Of a stretch of 64,000 bases of DNA, positions 30,964-40,097 are shown piece after piece (positions within the stretch are counted from its first letter, which is position 1; every line of letters begins with the position of its first letter). A program made the position numbers and the translations under genes. The notes under the pieces were generated by a model, which was not told the DNA's origin, searched no databases, and saw only the letters and a list, made by a program, of their open reading frames with translations. Location: NCBI RefSeq assembly GCF_014207985.1, contig NZ_JACHMI010000001.1, forward strand, positions 5,067,001 to 5,131,000, given 5' to 3'. This stretch comes from Nonomuraea rubra. GTDB lineage: Bacteria; Actinomycetota; Actinomycetes; Streptosporangiales; Streptosporangiaceae.

Positions 30964-31941
30964 GTGCCCACGATCGTGATGACCGGCGGCACCTCGGGCT
31001 TCGGAGCGATCACCGCCGAGCGGCTGGCCCGGTCGAAGGGCGTCCGCCTGATCCTGGGCGCCCGCCACCCGTCCACCGCGGACGGCGATCCCCTCCCGCC
31101 CGGCCGCACCGTCGCCGGTGCTGGCATGCCGCTCGTGTCCGGCCGCACCGCCGTTGGTGGTGAGCTGCTTCCGCTGGAGCTCGCCGAGCTGGCCTCGGTG
31201 CGTGCCTTCGCGGCCGCGGTGCGCGAGCGGCTCGGCGGTGCCCCCGTCGATGCGCTGCTGCTCAACGCCGGGATGATCCGGCCCGACGTGACCGGCCGCA
31301 CCGCCGACGGGTTCGAGACGACGTTCGCCGTCAACCACCTCGCGCCCTACCTGCTGGCCCGCCTGCTGCTCCCCGTTCTGGCCGACAAGGCGATCGTCGT
31401 GCTGACCACGAGCGGCACTCACGATCCCGCCACCGGCGCGAGCCTGGCGCCACCGCGTCACGCCGACGCGGAGCTGCTCGCGCATCCCGATCGCGATCCC
31501 GGCCTGGACCCCCGGCCGCGCGAGGCGGGCGAGCACGCGTACACCGCCGCCAAGCTGTGTGCCGTGCTCACCGCCCGCTCGCTGGCGGCGATCCGGGACA
31601 GGCGGCTCACCGGGGTCGCCTACGATCCCGGGCAGGTGTTCGGGACGGGGCTGGCCAAGGACCTGCCGTTCCCGCTGCGGATGGCCTGGTCGGTGCTGGG
31701 CTCGCCGATGCTGCGGCGCCCGCTGGGCCTGCTCAACCCTCATCTCAACAGCCGCGCCGCCGCCGGGAACGCACTCGCCGACCTGGCACTCGCGCTCGCG
31801 ACCCCGCCGGACGGTCACGTCTACGCCGCTCTGCGCCGTGCCCGCCTCACCTGGCCTGATCCGTCGGAGCGGGCACGCAGCGACGAGCTGGCGCGGACGC
31901 TCTGGGCGGACAGCGCCAGGCTCGTCCACCTGCACGACTGA
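30964..31941 (+). CDS. Short-chain dehydrogenase, light-dependent-protochlorophyllide-reductase-like
   Basis: A 325-residue SDR. TGGTSGFGAITAERLARS is the cofactor motif, LLLNAGM the NNAG equivalent, and HAYTAAKLCAVLTARSLA provides the catalytic Tyr and Lys. GVAYDPGQVFGTGL follows. The length and C-terminal part resemble POR-like SDRs. The GTG start at 30964 has GGGGAG 7 nt upstream. It forms an operon with the NmrA-like gene. The substrate is unknown. Confidence 0.87.
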   Translation: MPTIVMTGGTSGFGAITAERLARSKGVRLILGARHPSTADGDPLPPGRTVAGAGMPLVSGRTAVGGELLPLELAELASVRAFAAAVRERLGGAPVDALLLNAGMIRPDVTGRTADGFETTFAVNHLAPYLLARLLLPVLADKAIVVLTTSGTHDPATGASLAPPRHADAELLAHPDRDPGLDPRPREAGEHAYTAAKLCAVLTARSLAAIRDRRLTGVAYDPGQVFGTGLAKDLPFPLRMAWSVLGSPMLRRPLGLLNPHLNSRAAAGNALADLALALATPPDGHVYAALRRARLTWPDPSERARSDELARTLWADSARLVHLHD

Positions 31942-32051
31942 ACGATGAACGAACGTGTATTTCAGCGAAACGAAAAGCCCGAAATTATGAACGATCAGTT
32001 TCTGGAAGGTGGTGGTGCCGTCATTTCCTGCGGCTTCCCTTGAGTGTCTGA

Positions 32052-32535
32052 CACGGTTGTTTCGCGGACACCGACTCCGCCGAGCCCATCGAACCGACCC
32101 GGACCACCGCACCCGCCGAGGTCACCCGGCCCGCTGCGGCCACCACCGCATCGGCCCAAGCGACCGCACCCGCGGTCCTGCTCCCGGTCGGAGCGGCGGT
32201 GGCGGTCGTCGTGGTCGCCGCCGTGGTGGTCGTGAACCTCGACCACGACGAGACTCCCACCCCGCCACCGATCCCAGTCCGGGGCGTGATCGGCTCGGAG
32301 AAGAAGGCGTTCTTCGAGGATCCGCAGGTGGTGCGGGCCCTGGGGCCTGAAGGTCGAGGTCGAGACGGCCGGCTCCCGCCAGATCGCCACGTCGATGGAC
32401 CTCGGCCGCTACGACTTCGCGTTCCCGTCGAGCGCCCCGGCGGGCGAGCACATCCAGCGGCAGCGCAAGGCCGGCACGAAGTGGCCGTTTCCCGCGCGGC
32501 GGCAGGTGCCGGGGACGGTAGGTCGTCCGGCTTGA
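32052..32535 (+). pseudogene. Remnant of a membrane-anchored solute-binding protein
   Basis: One frame (from just after a TGA at 32049) reads a Thr/Ala/Pro-rich segment, a TM helix (VAVVVVAAVVVVN) and VRGVIGSEKKAFFEDPQVVR. At about 32342 the frame shifts and continues as GLKVEVETAGSRQIATSMDL followed by GRYDFAFPSSAPAGEHIQRQ and a stop at 32533. Together these match the start of actinomycete single-TM substrate-binding proteins. The start codon is missing, there is an indel near 32342, and the last two-thirds of the gene is gone. No intact gene lies between 31942 and 32722. Confidence 0.6.
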
Positions 32536-32722
32536 GCAGTGATGTCCACGCACGTCGTGCCCAGGCTGGACGATCTCCGTTGCCGTCCTCTGGCCATGTG
32601 GCGGCGGCCCGGGGGCGACCACTGGACGATCTCGGACAAAACCCCCTAGCTGGTCAACGTGCGGAGCCATAGCAAGGCCTTCAGGAAGGTCCGACGGACC
32701 AAGTCCCTCACGGAGGCACTCA

Positions 32723-33901
32723 ATGCATATTCGCTCAACGCGACGCATCACGTACGCCGCCCTGGCCGGCGTGCTGGCGCTCGGCGGAACGGGGCTCACC
32801 ATAGGGGTTGCCACGGCGCAGCTCGAGACCGACGACCCGGACGTGACCATGGTGGAGGAGGCGGCGGCGCAGAACTCGCTCGCGGCCACCACCGCCAAGG
32901 ACGCCGACTCGGCGCAGGACGCCGACTCGGAGGAGATCAGCGTCGCGGACGAGCCCGATGACGCCGCGGAGTCCGACGACTCGTCCACGGAGACGAGCGA
33001 GGACGAGACCACCACCGAGTCCGGCGACGACACCAGTACTGACGCCGGCACCGAGACCGGCACCGAGTCCGACGTCGAGCAGGCGGACGGCACCGAGGTG
33101 ACGGACGAGACCGACACCGGCGACACCACGGAGCCGGAAGGCGCCGAGGAGACCGACGGCACCGAGAAGACGGACGACACCGAGGGCACCGACACCGGCG
33201 TCGGCACCGACGAGATCGAGGAGGGCGCCGAGGAGACGGCGACCGGAGACGAGGAGGCCACCGCCGCCCTGACCGAGGAGCAGGCCCGCTGCCCGTTCAC
33301 CACGATCTACAAGGGCAGCGTCAAGCAGATGCTGATCAAGCGTGAGGGTGTGCGGACGAAGGCGTACAACGCCGGTGAGAAGACCAAGAAGGGCAAGAAC
33401 CGCAACATCGTCACCATCGGGATCGGCTTCAACATGAGCCGCGGCGACGCGCGGACCATCGTCAACCGCGTCCTGAGCGAGACCACCCCGCCGTCCGAGC
33501 AGGACGACATCAAGTCCGGCAAGGCGTTCGACGACCTCAAGGCCGGAGTGACCGAGCTGACGGAGGAGCAGGTGAACGCGCTGTTCGAGGTCTCGTACGA
33601 GGAGGCCAGGGAACTGGTCACGCGGCGCGGCATCGAGAGCTTCGACAAGCTGCCCCGGTCCGTGCAGGCGGCGTTGATCGACGTGGCGTTCATGCGGCCG
33701 GGCAACATCAACGACATCGCCGACGAGGTCAACCTGGGCACCCAGGCGGCGCTGGCCAAGAAGCAGTCGCTGACCAGCGCCAACTACGAGCCGGCCGCCA
33801 AGCGGCTGGAGACCTTCGGCCGGATCGCCGCCAAGCGGGGGCAGGCGGGGAACAAGATCCGGTTCGAGCAGGATGCCGCGATGTTGCGCAACAAGTGCTG
33901 A
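32723..33901 (+). CDS. Secreted lysozyme-like protein with long acidic linker
   Basis: A 392-residue protein. The signal peptide is MHIRSTRRITYAALAGVLAL followed by a small-residue stretch ending near TAQ. Residues 45 to 185 are a disordered linker almost entirely of D, E, T, S and G. The C-terminal domain has KREGVRTKAYN with the probable catalytic Glu, VTIGIGFNMSRGDA, ELTEEQVNALFEVSYEEA and LPRSVQAALIDVAF, matching the T4-lysozyme (GH24-like) fold. It would cleave peptidoglycan outside the cell. A GGAGG site precedes the ATG, and a strong terminator follows. The linker could sequester cations or span the cell wall. Confidence 0.82.
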   Translation: MHIRSTRRITYAALAGVLALGGTGLTIGVATAQLETDDPDVTMVEEAAAQNSLAATTAKDADSAQDADSEEISVADEPDDAAESDDSSTETSEDETTTESGDDTSTDAGTETGTESDVEQADGTEVTDETDTGDTTEPEGAEETDGTEKTDDTEGTDTGVGTDEIEEGAEETATGDEEATAALTEEQARCPFTTIYKGSVKQMLIKREGVRTKAYNAGEKTKKGKNRNIVTIGIGFNMSRGDARTIVNRVLSETTPPSEQDDIKSGKAFDDLKAGVTELTEEQVNALFEVSYEEARELVTRRGIESFDKLPRSVQAALIDVAFMRPGNINDIADEVNLGTQAALAKKQSLTSANYEPAAKRLETFGRIAAKRGQAGNKIRFEQDAAMLRNKC

Positions 33902-33925
33902 GCCCTCACCGCTGAAGTCCCACCG

Positions 33926-33969
33926 GGGTCGTGCCCGGGTTTCTCCCGAAACCCGGGCGCGACCCTTTT
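33926..33969 (+). terminator. Strong rho-independent terminator after the lysozyme-like gene
   Basis: 18-bp stem with one G-T wobble (33926-33943 and 33948-33965), loop TCCC, then CTTTTG. It is 24 nt after the stop. Confidence 0.9.
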
Positions 33970-34514
33970 GCCTGCCGTCTCCCCCTGGTGCCGGCACGGC
34001 CGCACGGGCATGCGCTCCCAGGACCCGCATGGGCACGCGCTCCCAGGGCCCGCACGGGCATGCGGCCCCCTGCTTGCTCGCCTCCCGCACCGCTGCGGAC
34101 CCCACGAGCGTGCCCGCCCTCGCCGGAGCGGCACGTCCAAGCACCGACCAGCCCGCCAGCCTCCCCGCCCGCCAGCCCGCCTCGCTCGCCCAGCCCCCCA
34201 GCCCCCCACCCACACGACCTCCCGAAGGAGGCAGGCGTCCCGGTCAGCCGGTGGTGGCCGTGTGGACAGGCGCACCCGGGGCGCGCACCCGGAACGGCCA
34301 TGGCCCGGCCCGCCCCGGCCGACCAGCACCGACGGCGCACCCCCCGTGTGGACATCGGTTTGCGGCGCTGGACAACGTCCTCACCTGGATGGTCATCGCC
34401 GGGCCCCGTAATCAGGAAGTCGCTGGAAACATTCCGACGCGCTTCGGCACCCGGTCGGCTCCCGAAACGGAACCGCACCCCCGCCGATCGCGTCACCATG
34501 AGAGGGGAAACAAG
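33970..34514. other. 545-bp gene-poor region
   Basis: No convincing gene. Open frames run through it in several directions but lack ribosome sites; codon preference is disturbed by Ala/Pro-rich repeats. It contains the 25-bp tandem repeat at 34000-34070. The promoter of the secreted protein gene probably lies in 34400-34500, where the sequence becomes less GC-rich (GAAACATTCCG). Confidence 0.5.
34000..34070. repeat. 25-bp tandem repeat, about 2.8 copies
   Basis: Units at 34000-34024, 34025-34049 and 34050-34070 share CCGCA-GGGCA-GCGCTCCCAGG with few differences; non-coding. Confidence 0.75.
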
Positions 34515-35447
34515 GTGAGAGCACCTTCGAAGCTTCGTCTTGCGGTGGCCGGCCTGGCGGCCGGCGGTGTGCTGGCCGGGAGCGGCCTCATCGCCGGACC
34601 GGCGCACGCGCAGGTGGACGACCCGTTCGGCTTTGGCGGCTCGTCCGGCAGCAGCTCGTTCGACTTCGGGCTCACGCAGCCCCAGCCCGGCAGCGGGAGC
34701 ACCGGCTCCAGCTCCGGCGGGTTCGGCGACTTCCTGAAGGACCTCGGCAAGGACCTGGGCAAGCAGCTCGGCCAGGAGGCACTCGACAAGCTGCTCAACC
34801 GCGACAAGAACAACGGCAACACCTCCACCCGGCCCAACACCACGCTGCCGCAGCTTCCGACCGGGGAGGGCACCGTCTCGTCCGACGGCCTGACCCAGCA
34901 GCTCCCCAGCACGACCAGCGCCGGCAAGCGCGTGCCGGAGACGGTCGAGAAGGTGCTGCGCGAGGCCGGGATCAACCTGGTGGACTGGATCGTCAAGCGG
35001 CAGCCGGGCACCCAGCGCAGGGGCTTCGGCTCGTTCCGGGAGCCGGAGCGGTACTTCCGGCCGGAGCTGCAGCGGCAGTTCTGCCGCGTCCCCGGCAACG
35101 TCCGCCTGTTCGGCACGACGGTCCGCAAGGGCCGCTTCGCGCCGACGAACTTCATCGGCGGCGACAACCTGGGCCGCACGCTCGTTCTCGGCCGGAACTC
35201 GTTCCTGGCCCCGTCCGGCAACAGGCTGAAGAAGTTCAGCACGGTCAACTTCGTGTTCCTGTCGAGGAAGGACACTGAGGTCCTGCGTCCGCAGCCGCGC
35301 GTCGCCAAGAACACGGTGCTGGAGGACCGCGTCAGGTACTCCACGGACTTCCTGAAGAGAGGCGTCAAGTACACCGTGATCGTCCGGTACGTCAACACCT
35401 GCAACGAGCCGGTCGTGGACGTTCTCGGCAAGGTCAGGCGGCGATAG
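34515..35447 (+). CDS. Secreted protein of unknown function
   Basis: A 310-residue protein with signal peptide (RAPSKLRLAVAGLAAGGVLA up to PAHAQ). A Ser/Gly-rich stretch (residues 35-70) is followed by an amphipathic segment FGDFLKDLGKDLGKQLGQEA, a Thr-rich part and a C-terminal beta domain with KNTVLEDRVRYSTDFLKRGV and two Cys (QRQFCRVPG, VNTCNEPV) likely in a disulfide. No family is recognised. GTG at 34515 follows AGAGGGG and begins right at the signal peptide; the in-frame region upstream to 33873 is spurious. Expected location: cell wall or medium. Confidence 0.75.
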   Translation: MRAPSKLRLAVAGLAAGGVLAGSGLIAGPAHAQVDDPFGFGGSSGSSSFDFGLTQPQPGSGSTGSSSGGFGDFLKDLGKDLGKQLGQEALDKLLNRDKNNGNTSTRPNTTLPQLPTGEGTVSSDGLTQQLPSTTSAGKRVPETVEKVLREAGINLVDWIVKRQPGTQRRGFGSFREPERYFRPELQRQFCRVPGNVRLFGTTVRKGRFAPTNFIGGDNLGRTLVLGRNSFLAPSGNRLKKFSTVNFVFLSRKDTEVLRPQPRVAKNTVLEDRVRYSTDFLKRGVKYTVIVRYVNTCNEPVVDVLGKVRRR

Positions 35448-35467
35448 CCGGAAGCTCCGGATCGTCC

Positions 35468-35503
35468 GCGCGGGGTGGCCCCGAACCGGGGGCCGCCCCG
35501 CGC
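35468..35503 (+). terminator. Hairpin terminator
   Basis: 15-bp stem with one wobble (GCGCGGGGTGGCCCC / GGGGCCGCCCCGCGC), 20 nt after the stop of the secreted protein gene. Confidence 0.8.
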
Positions 35504-35622
35504 GCGTGTGGATTTCGGACGGGAGCCGTCTGGTCAGTGTCAATTCCGGAACGCAAAGGATCAGTCCGCCGCGCGCGCAGCCACGAATAGGGGCCGACAG
35601 CTTCATCTCGTCAGGGGGCACG

Positions 35623-36642
35623 ATGATCCATCAGGACACCACCACCCGAGGCAGGCGGGAACGGCCTGTCCCGCCCGGCCCGCTCCAGGAGTTCGCGCAG
35701 GGATTACGCGACCTGCGGATGGCGGCGGGCAACCCGAGCTACCGGGCCATGGAGCGTAAGGCCGGATATTCGTCGTCGGCGCTGTCTGCGGCCGCGTCGG
35801 GGGACCGGCTGCCGAGTCTGGCGGTCACGAAGGCGTACGTGGGGGCGTGCGGCGGCGACCAGGACGAGTGGGCCAGGACGTGGAACGCGCTGAGAGAGGA
35901 CCTGGACAACCAGGCCCATGACGGCGAGGCGCCCGCGCGCCCGTCGCCCGCTCGCCGCCCGCGGCGGGCACGGCTGAACACCGGCATCGTCAAGCTGTCG
36001 GCGCTCCTCGTCGCGGTCGGCGTGACCGGGCTGGCCACGGCCGGGGCGCTGCGGGACGACCTGCTGTTCCGCGCCATCTCGACCACGGACGACGGCAAGA
36101 AGCAGGCCAAGGGCGACGGCGAGAAGCCGGCCGGGAACGGACGACCGGCCTTCGCCGCCGTCGCGGGGCCGAGCTGCCCGCGCGACACCACGCGCAGCGT
36201 GCGCATCGACGGCATGCCGGGCCGGGACGGCTGGAAGGACGCGGCCGCGTCCGGCTGGACCGGCGCCGGCTGCGGCGACAGCTTCCTGTTCTCGGAGCTG
36301 AAGCCGCGAGGAGAGGCGAATCCGCGCAACTCCTTCCAGTGGCGCTTCACCACGGGCCTGCGCGGCGCGCACCACTGCACGCTGACGGTCTACGTGCCGA
36401 GGTCGCAGCTGGCCGGCCAGCGCGTCTGGTACACGGTGAGCGACGGCTTCGACGAGGAGGCCCGCACGGTCGGCGAGTTCACCCTCGACCAGAGCGTGCG
36501 GCGGGGCCAGTGGGTTCCGGCTCCGGTTCCCCTGGTCGTCACCAGCGGCCTGGTGATCGTGGAGATCACCGACACCGGCCGCGGCAACGCCACGGGCAAC
36601 CAGGCGATGGCGGCCGGCCCCGTCCGGCTCGCCTGCCCGTGA
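35623..36642 (+). CDS. Membrane-anchored XRE-type HTH protein with outer domain
   Basis: A 339-residue protein. Residues 20-90 form an actinomycete helix-turn-helix unit (FAQGLRDLRMAAGNPSYRAM, YSSSALSAAASGDRLPS, ACGGDQDEWARTWNAL). A single TM segment (LSALLVAVGVTGLATAGAL) follows at about residue 125, then an outer Cys-containing beta domain (SCPRDTTRSVRIDG, HHCTLTVYVPRSQLAGQRVW). Such proteins occur widely in Streptosporangiaceae as possible signal-transducing surface proteins. ATG at 35623 has CAGGGGG upstream. The function is unknown. Confidence 0.82.
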   Translation: MIHQDTTTRGRRERPVPPGPLQEFAQGLRDLRMAAGNPSYRAMERKAGYSSSALSAAASGDRLPSLAVTKAYVGACGGDQDEWARTWNALREDLDNQAHDGEAPARPSPARRPRRARLNTGIVKLSALLVAVGVTGLATAGALRDDLLFRAISTTDDGKKQAKGDGEKPAGNGRPAFAAVAGPSCPRDTTRSVRIDGMPGRDGWKDAAASGWTGAGCGDSFLFSELKPRGEANPRNSFQWRFTTGLRGAHHCTLTVYVPRSQLAGQRVWYTVSDGFDEEARTVGEFTLDQSVRRGQWVPAPVPLVVTSGLVIVEITDTGRGNATGNQAMAAGPVRLACP

Positions 36643-36778
36643 TCGCGGCTCCGCGGCGAGGCCACCCCACGGGTCCCGCCGCGGGCTCGTCCACAGGGGC
36701 TTCCAGGGCCGATGGCGTTCCCACTCGCCGCTGAGGGGTATCAGAGGCGAGAGGTGTGACCATCGGGGGGAGGTCACC

Positions 36779-38818
36779 ATGGCCAGGGACGGCTCGCGCT
36801 GCGGCCTGGCGTTCGAAGTGCTCGATCCGGCGCCGGTGGGGGTGGCCGTCACCAGCGGCCCCGAGCACCGGTTGCTCTACACCAATGCCATGTACCGGTC
36901 ACAGTTCGGCGAGAGACCCAGAGGGATCCCGCTGGAGAAGGCGTTTGCCGAATTCACACAGAAACGTTACGGCCGGCTGTTCGACCAGGTGTACGAGACG
37001 GGCGAGCCCGTCGTGCTCACCGCGGCCCCGTCCAGCATGGCCGATCACGAGCAGGGGGAGGAGCGGTACTTCACCTCCAGCCTGTCAAGGGTCTCCCTGG
37101 CGCCGGACGTGCACGGCGTGCTGGTGGTGACGACGGAGGTCACCGAGCAGATCAACGCCACGCAGGAGCTGCGGGCGATCGCCGACGAGCGCAGCCGCAT
37201 CCTGCGGCGGTACGAGAGCCTGATGCGCGTCAGCGCGGAGATCATCTGGGTGACCGGCGCCGAGGGCGAGGTCATCGAGCCGAGCCCGAGCTGGCAGCGG
37301 GTGACGGGCCAGCCGTGGGAGGAGTTCCGCGGGCAGGGCTGGCAGGAGATGCTGCATCCGGACGATCGTGAGCCGACGATGCGGGCGTGGTGGCAGGCCG
37401 TCCACGGCGGAGCGGACATCTGGGAGCGGGTCTACCGGCTGCGCACCGCCGACGGCTGTTACCGGCACTTCCGGGCGCAGGCCGTGCCGATCCGCGACAA
37501 CGGCCGGATCGTGGAGTGGGTGGGCACCTGCACCGACATCGAGCAGCAGGTCCGTGACCGGCGGCGCCAGCAGGTGCTCGACCGTGCCACCGCGGCCACG
37601 GCCGACCTCACGAGCCTGCCGGACATGCTCGGCGCGCTGGCCGACGTGATCGTGCCGGAGCTGGCCGACGGCTGCGGCGTGCACCTCGTCACCGACCTCA
37701 CCTCGATCAGGCAGGTCGGGGTGCCGTTCGTGGTCGAGCGCCTGGCCACCGCCGCCCGCACGGGCCTGCGGCGGCTGCCGCCGTACAGCGAGGAGCATCT
37801 GCCCGCCGACAACGCCCTGGTCAGGGCCGTCCAGCAGCGGCGCCCGCTGCTGAAGATCTTCCCGAGCGGGTCGCCGCCGGGCAATCTCGCGCCCGCGGAG
37901 TTCCAGGCGTGGCTGGTGGCCAACGACGCCAACAGCCTGCTGACGCTCCCGGTCGTGGTGGACGGCGCGGTCCCGGCCGTGGTCAGCGCCGTGACCTGCG
38001 GCGACCGCCCGCCGATCGGCTGGGACGACATCGAGCTGCTGGCCGAGATCTTCGACCACGCGCACGACGCCCTGAGCAACGCCATCCGCTTCCAGCGCGC
38101 GCAGCAGGTGGCCCTGGCGTTGCAGCACAGCCTGCTCGCCGAGCCGCCGACCCTGCCCGACCTGGAGATCACGGCCCGCTACCGGGCGAGCCCGTCGGCC
38201 GCGGAGGTCGGTGGCGACTGGTACGACTCCTTCGTCCTGCCCGACGGGGTCACCGTCGTGGCCATCGGCGACGTGGCCGGGCACGACCTGGGCGCCGCGG
38301 TCACCATGAGCCAGCTGCGCAACATGCTGCGCGCCCTGGCCATGGACCGCTGCGAACCCCCGGGAGAGATCCTCACCCGGCTCAACCTCGCGATGGAGTC
38401 ACTGTCGGGCGACGTGACGGCGACGTGCGCGCTCGCCCGCGTGGAGAAGGTCGACGGCGGCCACCAGGTGCACTTCGCCGTGGCGGGCCACCCGCCGCCG
38501 CTCCTGGTCACCGCCGACGGGGGGAGCTACTTCCTGAACGGCGCCGTCAGCCCCCTGCTGGGCTTCCGCCACGAGCGGCCGTGCGTGTCGGAGGTGCTGC
38601 CGCTGCCGCCGCGCAGCACGTTACTGATGTACACGGACGGTCTCGTCGAGCGGTCCGGGGAGCACCTGGACCTGGGGCTGGAGCGGCTGCGGACGCTGGC
38701 GGGCTCGCTTGCGGGCGAGCCGATCGACGCCTTCTGCGACAATCTGCTCAGCGGGCTGCCCACCACGGGACTGGACGACATCGCCGTCATCGCGTTGCGG
38801 CTGCCGGCCGAGACCTGA
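36779..38818 (+). CDS. PAS/GAF-SpoIIE family serine phosphatase
   Basis: A 679-residue signalling phosphatase. Residues 1-120 and 140-265 are two PAS domains (SAEIIWVTGAEGEVIEPSPS; GWQEMLHPDDREP; WVGTCTDIEQQV). Residues 280-440 form a GAF domain. The C-terminal 230 residues are a PP2C-like SpoIIE domain (AEVGGDWYDSFVLPDG, VAIGDVAGHDLGAAVTMSQL, FAVAGHPPPLL, LMYTDGLVERSGEHLD, GLDDIAVIAL) with the metal-binding Asp residues. It would dephosphorylate an anti-sigma-factor antagonist in a stress or developmental sigma pathway. No HATPase domain is fused. The GGGGGGAGG site before the ATG is strong. Confidence 0.93.
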   Translation: MARDGSRCGLAFEVLDPAPVGVAVTSGPEHRLLYTNAMYRSQFGERPRGIPLEKAFAEFTQKRYGRLFDQVYETGEPVVLTAAPSSMADHEQGEERYFTSSLSRVSLAPDVHGVLVVTTEVTEQINATQELRAIADERSRILRRYESLMRVSAEIIWVTGAEGEVIEPSPSWQRVTGQPWEEFRGQGWQEMLHPDDREPTMRAWWQAVHGGADIWERVYRLRTADGCYRHFRAQAVPIRDNGRIVEWVGTCTDIEQQVRDRRRQQVLDRATAATADLTSLPDMLGALADVIVPELADGCGVHLVTDLTSIRQVGVPFVVERLATAARTGLRRLPPYSEEHLPADNALVRAVQQRRPLLKIFPSGSPPGNLAPAEFQAWLVANDANSLLTLPVVVDGAVPAVVSAVTCGDRPPIGWDDIELLAEIFDHAHDALSNAIRFQRAQQVALALQHSLLAEPPTLPDLEITARYRASPSAAEVGGDWYDSFVLPDGVTVVAIGDVAGHDLGAAVTMSQLRNMLRALAMDRCEPPGEILTRLNLAMESLSGDVTATCALARVEKVDGGHQVHFAVAGHPPPLLVTADGGSYFLNGAVSPLLGFRHERPCVSEVLPLPPRSTLLMYTDGLVERSGEHLDLGLERLRTLAGSLAGEPIDAFCDNLLSGLPTTGLDDIAVIALRLPAET

Positions 38819-38861
38819 GCCGCCGGGAGTGCTCGCCACGGCCCCCGACCCGAGGGAGAAC

Positions 38862-40070
38862 ATGCCGGACGACGTGACAGGCTGGCTGGCCGGCCGGGCC
38901 GTACCGATCGGGAGCCTCGAATCCGGCTCCGCCCTGACGGAGCTGGCCCCGCTGCGGGACACGCTGCGGGGCGTCCGCCTGGTGGGGCTGGGCGAGGCCA
39001 CGCACGGCAGCGCGGAGTTCTTCCTGCTCAGATGGCGGCTGACGGAATTCCTCGTCAAGGAGCTCGGCTTCACGACCTTCGCGATCGAGGCCAGCGCCGC
39101 CGCCGCGCGAGCCGTGGACGCGTACACCGCCGGCGGCCCCGGCGATCCCCGCGAGGCGCTGGCGGGCCTGGGCTTCTGGACGCTGAACACCGCCGAGATG
39201 CTGACGGTGCTCGAACGGCTGCGCGAGCACAACCGCACCGCCGCGCGGCCCGTCCGGTTCGTCGGGATCGACCCCCAGTATCCGGGGGCGGCGCTGAAGG
39301 CCCTGCGCGCCTGCCTGGGCGAGGCCGCCGCGCCCCTGCTCGACCCGCTCGGCGTCCTCGACCGTACGGGCCTCCGGCAGCCGTGGCAGCCGCTGGACCG
39401 GCAGGTCGAGGCGGACGCGCGCCGCCTGGAGGAGTACGTGGCCGAGCACGGCCCCGCCGAAGCCGGCGAGCACGCGCGGATCCTGCGGCAGTACGCCGAC
39501 GTGGCGAGCAGGCCGTTCACCCACGCCGACCCGCTGCAGACCCTCGGCATCGCCCGCGACCGCTACATGGCCGAGAACGTCGCCCTGCTCCTGGCCGATC
39601 CCGAGGAGAAGGTCGCCGTGTGGGCGCACAACGGCCATGTCATGAAGCGCTCCCACAGCGGCGGCGCCGTCCCCGCGATGGGGATGCACCTGGCCAGGGA
39701 GTTCGGCCAGGCGTACTACGCGCTCGGCGCGCTGTTCGGCCACGGCGAGTTCCGCGCCCACCGGCGGCGCTTCGGCAGGCTGGTACGGGGCAGGCCGCCA
39801 GCCGTCTTCCGCGTCCCGCCGGTCGACACGGCGCGGCACGTGGCCGCGCGCCTGGCCGCGGCCCGCCCCGGCGACTACCTGGTGGACCTGCGCGGCGGCG
39901 ACCGCCCCGAGCCGGTGGCGGCCTGGCTGGCGGAGACCAACCACCTGCGCTCCTTCGGCGGGATGGCCGTGCGGCTGACCGCCAGGTTCGCGTTCATGCC
40001 GACGGTCCTGGCCGACGAGTTCGACGGCCTCGCCCTCCTGAGGCAGGTCAGCCGCTCCACCCCGTTATGA
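38862..40070 (+). CDS. Erythromycin esterase family protein
   Basis: A 402-residue protein with the family blocks LVGLGEATHGSAEFFLLRWR, TTFAIEAS, FVGIDPQYPG, KVAVWAHNGHVMKR and the conserved His/Glu residues of the EreA/EreB fold. Ere enzymes hydrolyse macrolide lactones, but chromosomal actinomycete relatives commonly have unknown substrates. GAGGGAG precedes the ATG at 38862. It lies 43 nt after the phosphatase and 27 nt before the MarR gene. Confidence 0.88.
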   Translation: MPDDVTGWLAGRAVPIGSLESGSALTELAPLRDTLRGVRLVGLGEATHGSAEFFLLRWRLTEFLVKELGFTTFAIEASAAAARAVDAYTAGGPGDPREALAGLGFWTLNTAEMLTVLERLREHNRTAARPVRFVGIDPQYPGAALKALRACLGEAAAPLLDPLGVLDRTGLRQPWQPLDRQVEADARRLEEYVAEHGPAEAGEHARILRQYADVASRPFTHADPLQTLGIARDRYMAENVALLLADPEEKVAVWAHNGHVMKRSHSGGAVPAMGMHLAREFGQAYYALGALFGHGEFRAHRRRFGRLVRGRPPAVFRVPPVDTARHVAARLAAARPGDYLVDLRGGDRPEPVAAWLAETNHLRSFGGMAVRLTARFAFMPTVLADEFDGLALLRQVSRSTPL

Positions 40071-40097
40071 CCCGCACCGCCTGGATATGATGCGCCT

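Noticed and set aside
33873..34514. Upstream in-frame extension of the secreted protein gene (34515)
   Set aside because: The extension crosses the terminator of the previous gene and tandem repeats, and it would bury the signal peptide; GTG 34515 with AGAGGGG fits better.
36643..36778. Possible small gene between the HTH membrane protein and SpoIIE phosphatase
   Set aside because: Only Arg-rich shadow frames; it contains the promoter and the strong ribosome site of the phosphatase.
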